Source: an uncultured Porphyromonas sp. | Lineage (GTDB): Bacteria; Bacteroidota; Bacteroidia; Bacteroidales; Porphyromonadaceae | NCBI RefSeq assembly: GCF_938039215.1 | Contig: NZ_CALHVI010000022.1 | Coordinates: 1-33,189 of the forward strand | Reading direction: 5' to 3' | DNA length: 33,189 nt | In this document: piece after piece, positions 18,615 to 27,723 of the stretch | Numbering within the stretch: the first letter of the stretch is position 1 | Layout: every line of letters begins with the position of its first letter | Translations under genes and position numbers: made by a program | Notes under the pieces: model-generated | Database searches by the model: none | What the model was told of the DNA's origin: nothing | Seen by the model: the letters and a program-made list of their open reading frames with translations, nothing else

Positions 18615-18700
18615 CGACCTGCTGTGGCAGGCAAAAAAAACCTACGGTAGGTCGCCTCAGCGACCTACTGTGGGTCGCTCGGGCGACCTACGGTAGGGTC
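18615..18700. repeat. 23-bp palindromic repeat array upstream of gmd
   Basis: Three good 17-nt units of the odd palindrome CGACCYACNGTRGGTCG lie at 18638-18654, 18661-18677 and 18684-18700. A degenerate fourth is at 18615-18631. All are separated by 6-nt spacers (caaaaa, cctcag, ctcggg), so the period is 23 bp. The array lies between the susD terminator and the gmd -7 element. Confidence 0.85.
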
Positions 18701-18744
18701 CTTTTGCCCCCTTCTAAAAGCCTGCCGAGGGAAGCATACAAACA

Positions 18745-18783
18745 GAGGCATCCCCCACCCCAAGAAGGAGTGAGGGATGCCTC
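18745..18783 (-). terminator. Terminator of the susC-susD unit
   Basis: Arms at 18745-18760 and 18768-18783 pair as a 10-bp perfect outer stem (GAGGCATCCC and its complement) extended inward with mismatches. The minus-strand tail is TGTTTGTATGC. It begins about 55 bp after the susD stop. Confidence 0.75.
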
Positions 18784-18837
18784 GATAAGATCAGGGTTAG
18801 ATAGCCCAGCAGGGACTATCTCCCTTGAGCCGTAGGT

Positions 18838-20355
18838 CTAGTAACCAGGGTTCTGCTGCCCAGCGAGCGTAGCATTAGCATCCAGCTCAGACTGAGGGAT
18901 AGGCAGAAGCGTACGGAAGTACGTGTGGTCAAACGAACGGCTTGCATCCGTCAAGGGTACGTGCCAGCCTGGCTTACCATCGTAGAAGCGTTCACAGCGT
19001 AGACCATTGCGCATCAAGTCGTAGAAGCGATGCCCTTCACCGACGAGCTCCTTAGCACGCTCCTGAAGGATGCGGTTGAGCGTCATGTCTCCCAGTGCAA
19101 CACTCTTAGCAGGGTTAGCACGCTTGACGATCACATTGAGATAAGCCTGTGCCTGCGCTGTATTGCCGAGCTTGAAGGCTGCTTCTGCAGCGTTGAGGTA
19201 GACTTCAGCCAGACGGATCACAGGGATATCGTTGGTACGCATATCCTTGAGCGCTGCCTTACCTGGATACTTCCCGATGAAGAGCTTCATGTCTTCATTG
19301 GTACCAGGGAGGTTCTGGACAGCACCAGCTGCCTTAGTTCCCTTACTGGCCCAGAGGACATTCCAGCGGATATCATTGGGATCTTCCATCATCTCGTCAT
19401 AGAACTTCTGCGTGATGAGGGCATTGTAGTAGCCTTCGACACTGAGGATATAGGCGAAGCCTTCACGGTCAGACCAGTCCTTGGAGTCGAAGTTGACGAT
19501 CGAGAAGATCATCTCCTTCGAGGATGCTTCGCTCCATATCTGCTTGTACTCTGACAGCTTGGTTGCGAGTGAATACTTACCTCCGTCGATGACTTCCTTG
19601 CTTAGGCGTAGCGCCTCAGTGTTGCCCTCAGTCGTGCCCATGTAGAGGTAGACACGAGCCAGCAGAGCCTTCACAGCTGAGACACTCAAGTAGCCATAGC
19701 TCGTTTCCTCAAGCATGCCACTGGAGAGTGCTTCGGTGAAGTCCTTGATGACCTGATCATAGACTTCCTTGACCGTCGCACGGCCTGGCATAGACTTATT
19801 GTCAGGGACAGAGAGCACGAGAGGTACCCCTGGCATTGCTCCGTTGTTCGAATAAGCATAGGGCTTGGCATAGAGGCGTACTAGGTCGAAGTGCACAAGT
19901 GCACGGATGGCCTTAGCCTGAGCTAGTGCATTGCCGACCTCCCACTTCTGGTCATCGGTGGTAGCCTTCGGCTGAAGGTTTTCGCACATGGAGATCAGAC
20001 GGTTGGCTCTACGAATGACCGCATAGGCCTTGTACCAGATGCCATACATATTATTCTGATTGAAGGCCATGTGATAGTAGGCATTCCCACGGGAGCCCGT
20101 GGTAGGGCACTGCATATCATCGCCTCGGACATCGCCCGAGATCAGGAAAAGCCCTCCGTAGTAGGAGTTACTACTACTTGAGCCTTGCAGACCGTCATAG
20201 ACCCCTCGAAGGGCAGGCTGAAGGAGGCTAAATTCCTTCAGTACCTTTTCTGTAGGGAGGGATCCCGAAGGCTCGGTATTGAGGAAGTCCTTACAAGAGG
20301 AGAGACCAGCGATGAGCCCCAGAGCTGCCGCAAGGCATAGAAAATTCCTTTTCAT
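18838..20355 (-). CDS. SusD/RagB-family outer-membrane lipoprotein
   Basis: A 505-residue surface lipoprotein with a clear lipobox (GLSSC, Cys at 21) followed by KDFLNTEPSGSLPTE, the standard SusD opening. TPR-like helices follow (ALAQAKAIRALVHFDLVRLYAKPY is a family signature), and the C-terminal region ends in LLPIPQSELDANATLAGQQNPGY. SusD proteins cap a SusC transporter and deliver ligand, usually glycans or, for RagB, oligopeptides. It begins 35 bp after susC ends and is therefore co-transcribed. The ligand cannot be told, as no hydrolase or regulator gene lies nearby. The full family length is present. Confidence 0.93.
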   Translation of the reverse strand: MKRNFLCLAAALGLIAGLSSCKDFLNTEPSGSLPTEKVLKEFSLLQPALRGVYDGLQGSSSSNSYYGGLFLISGDVRGDDMQCPTTGSRGNAYYHMAFNQNNMYGIWYKAYAVIRRANRLISMCENLQPKATTDDQKWEVGNALAQAKAIRALVHFDLVRLYAKPYAYSNNGAMPGVPLVLSVPDNKSMPGRATVKEVYDQVIKDFTEALSSGMLEETSYGYLSVSAVKALLARVYLYMGTTEGNTEALRLSKEVIDGGKYSLATKLSEYKQIWSEASSKEMIFSIVNFDSKDWSDREGFAYILSVEGYYNALITQKFYDEMMEDPNDIRWNVLWASKGTKAAGAVQNLPGTNEDMKLFIGKYPGKAALKDMRTNDIPVIRLAEVYLNAAEAAFKLGNTAQAQAYLNVIVKRANPAKSVALGDMTLNRILQERAKELVGEGHRFYDLMRNGLRCERFYDGKPGWHVPLTDASRSFDHTYFRTLLPIPQSELDANATLAGQQNPGY

Positions 20356-20390
20356 AAGACTTAGATTCTTTTGATGTGATTCGACATGCT

Positions 20391-23300
20391 CTAGATCCCG
20401 ACTTGTACCCCGAAGGTGATGGTACGGAGTGCAGGAGTCTGGTAGGCAACGAAGCCGCGAGACTCAGGGTCGACGACGAGACGCTTATCCTTCCAAGTGA
20501 GGAGGTTGACACCCGAAGCGTAGACACGCAGGGTATTAACCCCTAGCTTGTTCGTCCACTTCTTAGGAGCAGTGAGCCCGATGGTGAGGTTCTTCAGACG
20601 GAGGTGGTCCGTAGGGAAGAGCCAGCGCGTAGAGGGGATGTACTCATTGGTAGGATTGAAGGATGGGAGCTCTGTTTGGTCACCCTCCTTCTTCCACATC
20701 TTGTTGATGTCGTACATCTTGGGGATAGCGAGGCTGAGCACTTCGGTATTACCATCCTTGTGCAGACCAGGAGCATAGTCAAAGAGGTAACCACCGAGGG
20801 AGTAGCTGAGCGTGAAGTTCAGGTCGACAGGACCCCAAGTGATGCTATTGATGATCCCCCCAGTGACTACGGGGTCGAAGGGCTTGTCATCAATGCGACG
20901 GTTGCGAGCCTTGGTGTGGTCTGTCGTGAGGCTTCTATCGTAGTTGCCCTTAGCATCCCGCTCATTCGTGTAGTACTGAGCCTTACCCGTCTTGGGGTCT
21001 ACCCCTGCATACTCAGCCAAGTAGTACATATTGTAGGCATAGCCGACCTGGTGGATCCAGTTGTCGTCGATCTCCTGAGTCTGCACTCCGTCATAGCGAA
21101 GTAGGGTGTTCTTGTTATGCCCAAGGGAGACGGTAGTGTTCCAAGAGAAGTTGCTGAGATTGAGGTTCGTCGAGCGTAGCTCCAGCTCGAACCCAGTATT
21201 GCGCATACTACCGAGGTTCTGGAGTTCGCTACCGAAGCCCGTCGTCCCAGAGATATCCTTGTAGAGGAGGAGGTCTGTGGTCTTACGAGTGTAGTAGTCG
21301 AAGGTGACTCCAAAGCGCTTGAAGAGACGGAAGTCTACCCCGAGGTTGAAGGCTTTATTCTTTTCCCAAGAGAGGCGAGGAGCGCCGAGGGAGCTCTCTA
21401 CCGTACCCGTACCCCCGTTGTAGTTGTAGCCGAAGCTATAGAGGGAGAGGTGAGAATAGTAGCCTAGAGGAAGGGTACCGTTAGCCCCGTAAGAGAGACG
21501 GAGACGAGCATCGGAGAGGACAGACTCTAGAGGCTGCATGAAGGCTTCCTTACCGAGGTTCCAAGAGCCAGAGAGCGACCAGAAGAGCCCCCAGCGATGG
21601 TCAGGAGCCAGACGAGAAGATCCGTCCCAACGAGCCGAAGCCCCGAAGATGTAGCGGTCATCATAGGTATAGTCACCCTTCAGCAGGAAGGAGACCATGC
21701 GGTCCTTATCCACCGTGCTGTAGCCACCCTGAGTACCAGAGTTCTCCATCTCATACTTGAGGTAGGAGGGGAAGTCAGTACCCCACATGTAGATGTTGAG
21801 GAAGTCACGGCTTTCGGTTTCGAAGCTAGCTACCCCTGAGAGGTTGTGCTTGCCGAACCCTTCTTGAGCATAGAGCTGGGACTGAGTAGTCAGTGTCGAA
21901 CGCTCGATATTGGAGCGCTGGAATACCCCGTTAGCAGCTGATCCGTCTCCTTGGCGAGGGTCCCACCAGACAGCATCCTGGTTGTTCAGGTAGTCGTAGC
22001 TAACCGTCTGCTTAGCCTTGAGCCAAGGGAAGACGGTGAAGGTAGCTTCCAGTGAGGGATTAGCACGGACGAGCTGCGTACGAGAGAAGTTCTGCGTCGT
22101 AGCGAAGACGGGGTTTAGGTCGTTATTCCCTGGGAAGAGATTGTGGTAGGAGCCATCCTTCTCATAGGGATAGTCCGAAGGACTTAGCGTGGTAGATACA
22201 CCGAAGATAGGGTTAGCGTAGGCTGTACCTTCACTATTGGTATCCTGATTGGTCTTACCGAAGAGCATCTTAGCCTTGAGCTCTAGGCGACGGTCGGTGT
22301 GAGAGATATTGAAGGCTCCCGTGACACGCTTGAAGCCAGAGGCAAGCGAGATCCCTCGCTGGTCTGCGTAGGAGAGTGAAGTATAGAACTTAGTCTTCTC
22401 GCCACCACCCGAAGCACTGAACTCATAGGTCTGAGAAGCCCCCTTACGGAGGAGGATCTTACGCCAGTCGGTGTAGCCCGACCAAGGCATAGCAGTAGCT
22501 GCGCCTGTGACCTTCTTGACCTGTGCTTCTACTTCCTGAGGTGTAGGATAGAGGAGCTGCTGGGTATTCTTATCTCGAAGCTGGGAATAGTAGTTGGTGA
22601 AGCCGTGGCGGATGAGCTCATTACGCTTCTCTGGACTGAGGGTAGGACGGTAGTCGATCGCTATGTCTGAGGACCCGAAGTCTGCCTTGAAGTTATAGCG
22701 AGTAGTACCACTGCGTCCACTCTTGGTAGTGATGACGACGACCCCGTTAGCAGCACGAGAACCGTAGAGAGCGGCAGCACCAGCGTCCTTGATGACGGTG
22801 ATATTCTCGATGTCGTTGGAGTTGATCGTAGAGAGTGGGTTAGCCCCCCCCTTAGCGTAAGAGAAGACCGTAGCGTTGTCGGTGTTCATGGGCACCCCGT
22901 CGACTACATAGAGCGGGTCATTACCTGCGTTGATGGAGCCTAGACCACGGATACGCACCGTAGAGAAGCTACCAGGCTGCCCAGAGATGGAGTTGACGGT
23001 GACCCCTGCGATCGCCCCCGAGAGCTTGTCTTCGAGCGAGACCGTAGGCACGTCCTTCATATTCTTGGTAGAGATCGTCGTAGCCGACCCTGCGAAGGCT
23101 GACTTACGTGTGTTCCCGTACCCTGTGACCACGACATCCTGCACCATGCGCTCTTCTTCTTGAAGGACGATATTCATGGGCTTGGTGCTGACGGGGACTC
23201 GGAGCGTTTTGTAGCCGATACAGCTGATGAGGAGGGTCTTAGCCTCTGCTGGTAGCTTGAAGGAGAAGTGCCCCTTCACGTCAGTCAGTACCCCTGTGGT

Positions 23301-23453
23301 GGGGAACTCTACACACGATACGCTAGCAGCGATGACTGGTTCTTTGTCGCCCGAAGAGATGACGACCCCGGAGACCGTGATCTGATTCTTCTGCGACCAT
23401 CCCACTCCTATTACTAAGAATAGAGAGAGGAGGAAGAATAGAGTTCTTCGCAT
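20391..23453 (-). CDS. SusC/RagA-family TonB-dependent transporter
   Basis: A 1020-residue outer-membrane transporter. After the signal peptide (about 1-20, cleaved before QKNQITVSG) comes a carboxypeptidase-regulatory-like domain (about 23-105). The TonB-box and plug region follows (about 108-235, with VVVTGYGNTRKSAFAGS, GAIAGVTVNSISGQPG, IRGLGSINAGNDPLYVVDG and GAAALYGSRAANGVVVITTK). A 22-strand-type barrel ends the protein (FGVQVGI). It imports a ligand captured by the SusD partner, driven by TonB. There is no N-terminal signalling extension for an anti-sigma factor. The operon has its own promoter at 23611-23640 and ends with susD. It is an orphan SusCD pair with no enzymes beside it, like ragAB of P. 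gingivalis. Confidence 0.95.
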   Translation of the reverse strand: MRRTLFFLLSLFLVIGVGWSQKNQITVSGVVISSGDKEPVIAASVSCVEFPTTGVLTDVKGHFSFKLPAEAKTLLISCIGYKTLRVPVSTKPMNIVLQEEERMVQDVVVTGYGNTRKSAFAGSATTISTKNMKDVPTVSLEDKLSGAIAGVTVNSISGQPGSFSTVRIRGLGSINAGNDPLYVVDGVPMNTDNATVFSYAKGGANPLSTINSNDIENITVIKDAGAAALYGSRAANGVVVITTKSGRSGTTRYNFKADFGSSDIAIDYRPTLSPEKRNELIRHGFTNYYSQLRDKNTQQLLYPTPQEVEAQVKKVTGAATAMPWSGYTDWRKILLRKGASQTYEFSASGGGEKTKFYTSLSYADQRGISLASGFKRVTGAFNISHTDRRLELKAKMLFGKTNQDTNSEGTAYANPIFGVSTTLSPSDYPYEKDGSYHNLFPGNNDLNPVFATTQNFSRTQLVRANPSLEATFTVFPWLKAKQTVSYDYLNNQDAVWWDPRQGDGSAANGVFQRSNIERSTLTTQSQLYAQEGFGKHNLSGVASFETESRDFLNIYMWGTDFPSYLKYEMENSGTQGGYSTVDKDRMVSFLLKGDYTYDDRYIFGASARWDGSSRLAPDHRWGLFWSLSGSWNLGKEAFMQPLESVLSDARLRLSYGANGTLPLGYYSHLSLYSFGYNYNGGTGTVESSLGAPRLSWEKNKAFNLGVDFRLFKRFGVTFDYYTRKTTDLLLYKDISGTTGFGSELQNLGSMRNTGFELELRSTNLNLSNFSWNTTVSLGHNKNTLLRYDGVQTQEIDDNWIHQVGYAYNMYYLAEYAGVDPKTGKAQYYTNERDAKGNYDRSLTTDHTKARNRRIDDKPFDPVVTGGIINSITWGPVDLNFTLSYSLGGYLFDYAPGLHKDGNTEVLSLAIPKMYDINKMWKKEGDQTELPSFNPTNEYIPSTRWLFPTDHLRLKNLTIGLTAPKKWTNKLGVNTLRVYASGVNLLTWKDKRLVVDPESRGFVAYQTPALRTITFGVQVGI

Positions 23454-23610
23454 GAGAATAGTAGTTTTAGTGTTTATATTGCGTACTATTTGGGTGTTAT
23501 TACTATCCTATCCTTGCAGACTCTTGGGATCAGGGCTTCTCTTCCTTCTCTAGTCTTCTTCATACGGGCTTGCTCTCTGACTGAAGCCCCCTCCAAAAGA
23601 TTGCTATGAC

Positions 23611-23640
23611 CAAATGTAGGCATTTTTCGTTCTCTTACAA
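23611..23640 (-). promoter_or_regulatory. Bacteroides-type promoter of susC-susD
   Basis: On the minus strand, TTG (complement of 23638-23640) is followed after 19 bp by TACATTTG (complement of 23611-23618), matching the consensus fully. The predicted leader is about 150 nt. Confidence 0.75.
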
Positions 23641-23778
23641 GTTTCCAGACAAAGTTTTACAAACCCACACCGATAAGCCCCTACTTCATGAAGATATCTC
23701 CCCTATCCAGAAGAGGAAGAACAGCCCTCCACCAGCGAAAAACGAGAGTTATCTAACCGACTAAAAACAAACGAAATA

Positions 23779-23983
23779 AGGAGCGGACAAAATCGAAGCT
23801 ACCAAGCTCTCTCGAGTGCTTCTCCTCCCTAAGAGAAATCCGCTCCTGAGAAGGAGATTCTACCCCACTCTGGAGGGGTAAAACAGCTCTAATTCATCTT
23901 AAATTCCTTAAGAAGTATATTTTTCTTAACTGCCCTTGTCCTCCCCTCTGCTAGGTAGGAGAAGAAGAGGTGCTGTGAGCACC
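23779..23983. other. Cluster of hairpin-forming palindromes upstream of the susC promoter
   Basis: Four separate inverted repeats are packed into about 200 bp with no gene. The first has 9-bp arms AGGAGCGGA/TCCGCTCCT at 23779-23787 and 23839-23847, with a nested GAAGC/GCTTC stem. The second is TACCCC/GGGGTA at 23861-23880. The third is TTAAGAA/TTCTTAA at 23908-23914 and 23923-23929. The fourth is GGTGCT-GTG-AGCACC at 23969-23983, followed on the plus strand by CCTTTTA, so it could terminate a plus-strand RNA. A small RNA encoded here is possible but unproven. Confidence 0.4.
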
Positions 23984-23990
23984 CCTTTTA

Positions 23991-24076
23991 TGACCTACGG
24001 TAGATCGCCTCACCGACCCACGGTAGGTCGTCGAGACGACCCACAGTAGGTTTTAAGAGCGACCTACCGTGGGTCG
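23991..24076. repeat. 23-bp palindromic repeat array between secA and susC
   Basis: Four 17-nt units of the CGACCYACNGTRGGTCG type lie at 23991-24007, 24014-24030, 24037-24053 and 24060-24076. The 6-nt spacers are cctcac, tcgaga and taagag. Several units carry paired arm changes (A/G opposite T/C) that keep the dyad. The array lies just past the secA terminator. Confidence 0.88.
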
Positions 24077-24150
24077 CAAAACGAGCCTTCCGAGGAGGAG
24101 CCTCCACCCCGCTCTACATGCGACTTCTCCCCCACCCCCTCAGAAAATAA

Positions 24151-24189
24151 AATAGCCCCCTAGCTCCACGAAGGAACTAGGGGGCTATT
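24151..24189 (-). terminator. Rho-independent terminator of secA
   Basis: A perfect 13-bp stem (arms 24151-24163 and 24177-24189) is followed on the minus strand by TTATTTTCTG. Confidence 0.88.
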
Positions 24190-24255
24190 CGAATTAAGTC
24201 TTAGGAAAGAGGACGAGCAACTAGGATCGCCCCTTCCTAAGCGAGGCTTACAAGG

Positions 24256-27200
24256 CTAGAAGCCCTTGCCGTGGCAGTGCTTGAACTTCTTCCCACTTCC
24301 ACAAGGGCAAGGATCATTGCGCCCGATGGTATGCGTAGACTGAGCAGGCGTACGGCGACGCTCTTCTTGATCCTCGGCGCTACCTACCTCGTGGCGCTGC
24401 TCACGATACTGAGGAGCAGGACGACGGCTCTCGGGTGCAGCCTCACGGATCTCTACCTGACGGGGAGCTTCTTCCTGTGGGGGCGCGACATTGAGGCGAA
24501 CACGCATGAGGACGGAAGCCGTACGGCGGTTCATATCTTCGATCATCTGACGGAAGAGTTCGTAGGACTCGAGCTTGTAGATCAGCAGAGGATCCTTGTT
24601 CTCATAGCTGGCATTCTGTACCGAATTGCGCAGCTCATCCATCTCACGCAGATGCTCCTTCCATGCTTCGTCGATGATATGAAGCATGATCGCCTTCTCA
24701 AACTCACGCATGATCGAGCGGCCCTCACTAGCATCAGCTTCCTTGAGGTTACAGCCTACATTGTAGCCCATACGACCATCCGTCAGCGGGATCATGATGC
24801 GCTCATAGACATGCCCCTGCTCGGTGAAGACCTGATGAAGCGTAGGATAAGCCAGATCAGCGATCTGCTTCGAGCGGTGCTTGAAGGCAGCCTCTACAGC
24901 GTCATAGAGCAGATCGGTCAGTTCATCGGCCTTGGTGTGTCTGAAGGTCTCAGCATCAAAGGGAGATTCGATAGCGAAGATACGCATGACATCCGTCGAG
25001 AAGCTCTCGAAGTCCTCCATAGGATGATGCGTGTCGATGAGGATGCGCCCAGCATCGTAGAGCGTGTTCATCACGTCCATCTCGATACGCTCACCCATGA
25101 GGGCATGACGACGACGCTTGTAGATGACCTCACGCTGAGAGTTCATCACGTCGTCATATTCGAGTAGGCGCTTACGGATACCGAAGTTATTTTCCTCGAC
25201 CTTCTTCTGAGCACGTTCGACAGCCTTATTGAGCATGCTATGCTCGAGGACTTCACCTTCTTCGAAGCCCATCTTGTCCATCATCGAAGCCAGACGATCC
25301 GAAGCAAAGAGACGCATCAGATGGTCTTCAAGCGAAACGAAGAAGATCGACGAACCGGGGTCACCCTGACGACCAGCACGTCCACGGAGCTGACGGTCTA
25401 CACGACGAGACTCGTGGCGCTCTGTCCCTAGGATGGCGAGCCCCCCTGCTTCCTTCACTTCTGCCGTGAGCTTGATGTCCGTACCACGACCTGCCATGTT
25501 GGTAGCGATCGTGACGACACCTGGCTTACCTGCTTGAGCAACGATCTCAGCTTCCTTCTGGTGGAGCTTAGCATTGAGTACATTGTGTGGGATCTTACGC
25601 AGGTCAAGCATCTTGCTCAGCAGCTGAGAGATCTCGACCGAAGTGGTCCCTACGAGGACGGGGCGACCTTCGCCTACGAGGCGGACGATCTCTTCGATGA
25701 CCGCAGCGTACTTCTCACGAGCAGTCTTATAGATACGGTCATTGAGGTCCTGACGTGCGATGGGGCGGTTCGTCGGGATGACAACCACATCGAGCTTGTA
25801 GATATCCCACAGTTCACCAGCCTCCGTCTCTGCTGTACCAGTCATACCCGAGAGCTTGTGGTACATGCGGAAGTAGTTCTGCAGGGTGATAGTAGCGAAG
25901 GTCTGAGTAGCAGCTTCGACATGGACACGCTCCTTAGCCTCAATAGCCTGGTGCAGACCATCCGAATAGCGACGACCATCCATGATACGACCCGTCTGCT
26001 CGTCGACGATCATGACCTTGTTGTCCATGACGACATACTGGTCATCCTTCTCGAAGAGCGCATAAGCCTTGAGGAGCTGATTGACCGTGTGTACACGTTC
26101 GCTCTTAATCGCATAGTCGGAGAGAAGTGTCTCCTTACGCTCAGCAAGCTCCTCCGTAGAGAGCCCCTGATTGGAGAGGTCAGCCAGCAGGCTAGCGATA
26201 TCAGGTAGGATGAAGAATGCAGGGTCGTCCGTGCCCTGTGTCAGCAGGTCAATCCCCTTATCCGAGAGCTCAATGCTATTGTGCTTCTCATCGATGACGA
26301 AGAAGAGTTCATCAGTGACGATGTGCATCTGGCGCATGTTGTCCGCCATGTACTCCTCCTCGACCTTCAGCATCCCAGACTTGATACCTGGCTCACTGAG
26401 GTACTTGATGAGCGGCTTGCTCTTAGGCATACCCTTGTAGGTACGGAAGAGGAGGAAGAACCCTTCTTCCTGCTCCTTCTTATCCTCCGAAGAGATCTTC
26501 TTCTTAGCATCGATGAGGAGCTGCTGGCAAAGCTTACGCTGAGCATCGACGACCTTCTCCACATTAGGAAGGAACTGCTCGAAGAGCTGATCATCACCCT
26601 TGGGCACAGGACCCGAGATAATAAGAGGAGTACGAGCATCGTCGATGAGGACAGAGTCTACTTCGTCGACGATCGCATAGTTATGCTTGCGCTGTACTAG
26701 ATCCTCAGGGCTCGTAGCCATATTGTCACGCAGATAGTCGAAGCCGAACTCATTGTTCGTCCCGAAGGTAATATCTGCGTTGTAGGCAGCACGACGCTCA
26801 GGAGTATTGGGGCGGTGCTTGTCGATACAGTCGACACTCAGACCATGGAACATGTAGAGCGGACCCATCCACTCCGAGTCACGCTTGGAGAGGTAATCAT
26901 TCACCGTCACCACGTGTACCCCATTACCGGTAAGTGCATTGAGGAAGACAGGGAGCGTAGCCACAAGGGTCTTACCTTCCCCCGTAGCCATCTCAGCGAT
27001 CTTACCCTTGTGAAGGACTGTCCCCCCGAAGAGCTGGACATCGTAGTGCACCATATCCCAGGTGATCTCATTACCACCAGCCATCCAATGGTTCTGGTAG
27101 ATAGCTGTATCCCCTTCGATACGGACGAAGTCATGCGACACACTGAGGTCTCGGTCGAAGTCCGTTGCCTTGACTCGGATCTCTGGGTTCTCAGCTAGGC

Positions 27201-27558
27201 GGCGAGCCGTACTCTTGACGATAGCAAAGGCCTCTGGATGTACTTCGTCGAGGACTACTTCGAGCTTGTCAAGGATATCCTTCTCGATCTTATCGACCTG
27301 AGACCAGATAGCTTCACGCTCATCTAGGTCTTTGCCTTCGACGCTTGCCTTGAGGCTCTCTACCTCTGCACGCTCACTCGCTACGTAGTCTTGGATACGC
27401 TGACGAAGGGCAGCAGAGCGAGCTCTCAAGTCATCATCACTTAGTGCATCGATCTCAGGATAAATCGCCTTGATACGATCTACCCATGGTGTGATCTCCT
27501 TGAGGTCACGCTGCGACTTGTTGCCGAAGAACTTCGACAATAGATCTATAAATCCCAT
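24256..27558 (-). CDS. secA: Preprotein translocase ATPase SecA
   Basis: A 1100-residue motor that pushes unfolded preproteins through SecYEG. It would serve the signal-peptide-bearing proteins encoded around it. The Walker A motif MATGEGKTL is at about 190-198, the DEAD-like VDEVDSVLIDDARTPLI follows, and NMAGRGTDI and QLRGRAGRQGDPG are helicase motifs of NBD2. The C-terminus carries the zinc-binding, SecB-type CPCGSGKKFKHCHG. It is about 200 residues longer than E. coli SecA. About 85 extra residues precede Walker A, and there is an insert after NBD1 begins (around VDAQRKLCQQLL to DELFFVIDEKHNSIEL); both are usual in Bacteroidota. It starts at the ATG at 27558. No clear promoter lies in the 165 bp upstream, so it may be read from the dacB cluster. 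Confidence 0.97.
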   Translation of the reverse strand: MGFIDLLSKFFGNKSQRDLKEITPWVDRIKAIYPEIDALSDDDLRARSAALRQRIQDYVASERAEVESLKASVEGKDLDEREAIWSQVDKIEKDILDKLEVVLDEVHPEAFAIVKSTARRLAENPEIRVKATDFDRDLSVSHDFVRIEGDTAIYQNHWMAGGNEITWDMVHYDVQLFGGTVLHKGKIAEMATGEGKTLVATLPVFLNALTGNGVHVVTVNDYLSKRDSEWMGPLYMFHGLSVDCIDKHRPNTPERRAAYNADITFGTNNEFGFDYLRDNMATSPEDLVQRKHNYAIVDEVDSVLIDDARTPLIISGPVPKGDDQLFEQFLPNVEKVVDAQRKLCQQLLIDAKKKISSEDKKEQEEGFFLLFRTYKGMPKSKPLIKYLSEPGIKSGMLKVEEEYMADNMRQMHIVTDELFFVIDEKHNSIELSDKGIDLLTQGTDDPAFFILPDIASLLADLSNQGLSTEELAERKETLLSDYAIKSERVHTVNQLLKAYALFEKDDQYVVMDNKVMIVDEQTGRIMDGRRYSDGLHQAIEAKERVHVEAATQTFATITLQNYFRMYHKLSGMTGTAETEAGELWDIYKLDVVVIPTNRPIARQDLNDRIYKTAREKYAAVIEEIVRLVGEGRPVLVGTTSVEISQLLSKMLDLRKIPHNVLNAKLHQKEAEIVAQAGKPGVVTIATNMAGRGTDIKLTAEVKEAGGLAILGTERHESRRVDRQLRGRAGRQGDPGSSIFFVSLEDHLMRLFASDRLASMMDKMGFEEGEVLEHSMLNKAVERAQKKVEENNFGIRKRLLEYDDVMNSQREVIYKRRRHALMGERIEMDVMNTLYDAGRILIDTHHPMEDFESFSTDVMRIFAIESPFDAETFRHTKADELTDLLYDAVEAAFKHRSKQIADLAYPTLHQVFTEQGHVYERIMIPLTDGRMGYNVGCNLKEADASEGRSIMREFEKAIMLHIIDEAWKEHLREMDELRNSVQNASYENKDPLLIYKLESYELFRQMIEDMNRRTASVLMRVRLNVAPPQEEAPRQVEIREAAPESRRPAPQYREQRHEVGSAEDQEERRRTPAQSTHTIGRNDPCPCGSGKKFKHCHGKGF

Positions 27559-27598
27559 ATGTATTTTTGATTATTTATTCTCTGTGAATGGATCGAAT

Positions 27599-27628
27599 GA
27601 GGCAGCACTCCATCTCGGAGCACACCTC
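27599..27628 (-). other. Possible leader hairpin upstream of secA
   Basis: On the minus strand, GAGG and CTCC pair with GGAG and CCTC across small internal loops, 41 bp before the secA start. It is too weak to call a terminator. There is no SecM-like ORF beside it. Confidence 0.25.
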
Positions 27629-27723
27629 AATAAATAAGAGCTGAGCTGAGGGATAGCCACATCCTGCTAAGGAACAAGTATGCCCTACTAGAGGGGACAA
27701 GCACGTCCTTCGGCTAAGCTACG

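Noticed and set aside
18638..18700. Repeat array as an intrinsic terminator of susD
   Set aside because: A better hairpin with a U-rich tail already lies at 18745-18783, and the array units have no T-tract on the minus strand.
24271..25167. Plus-strand ORF of 298 residues
   Set aside because: It is a shadow of the secA C-terminal region with no recognisable motif.
25534..26208. Plus-strand ORF of 224 residues
   Set aside because: It lies antisense to conserved SecA helicase motifs, and the composition reflects the complementary frame.
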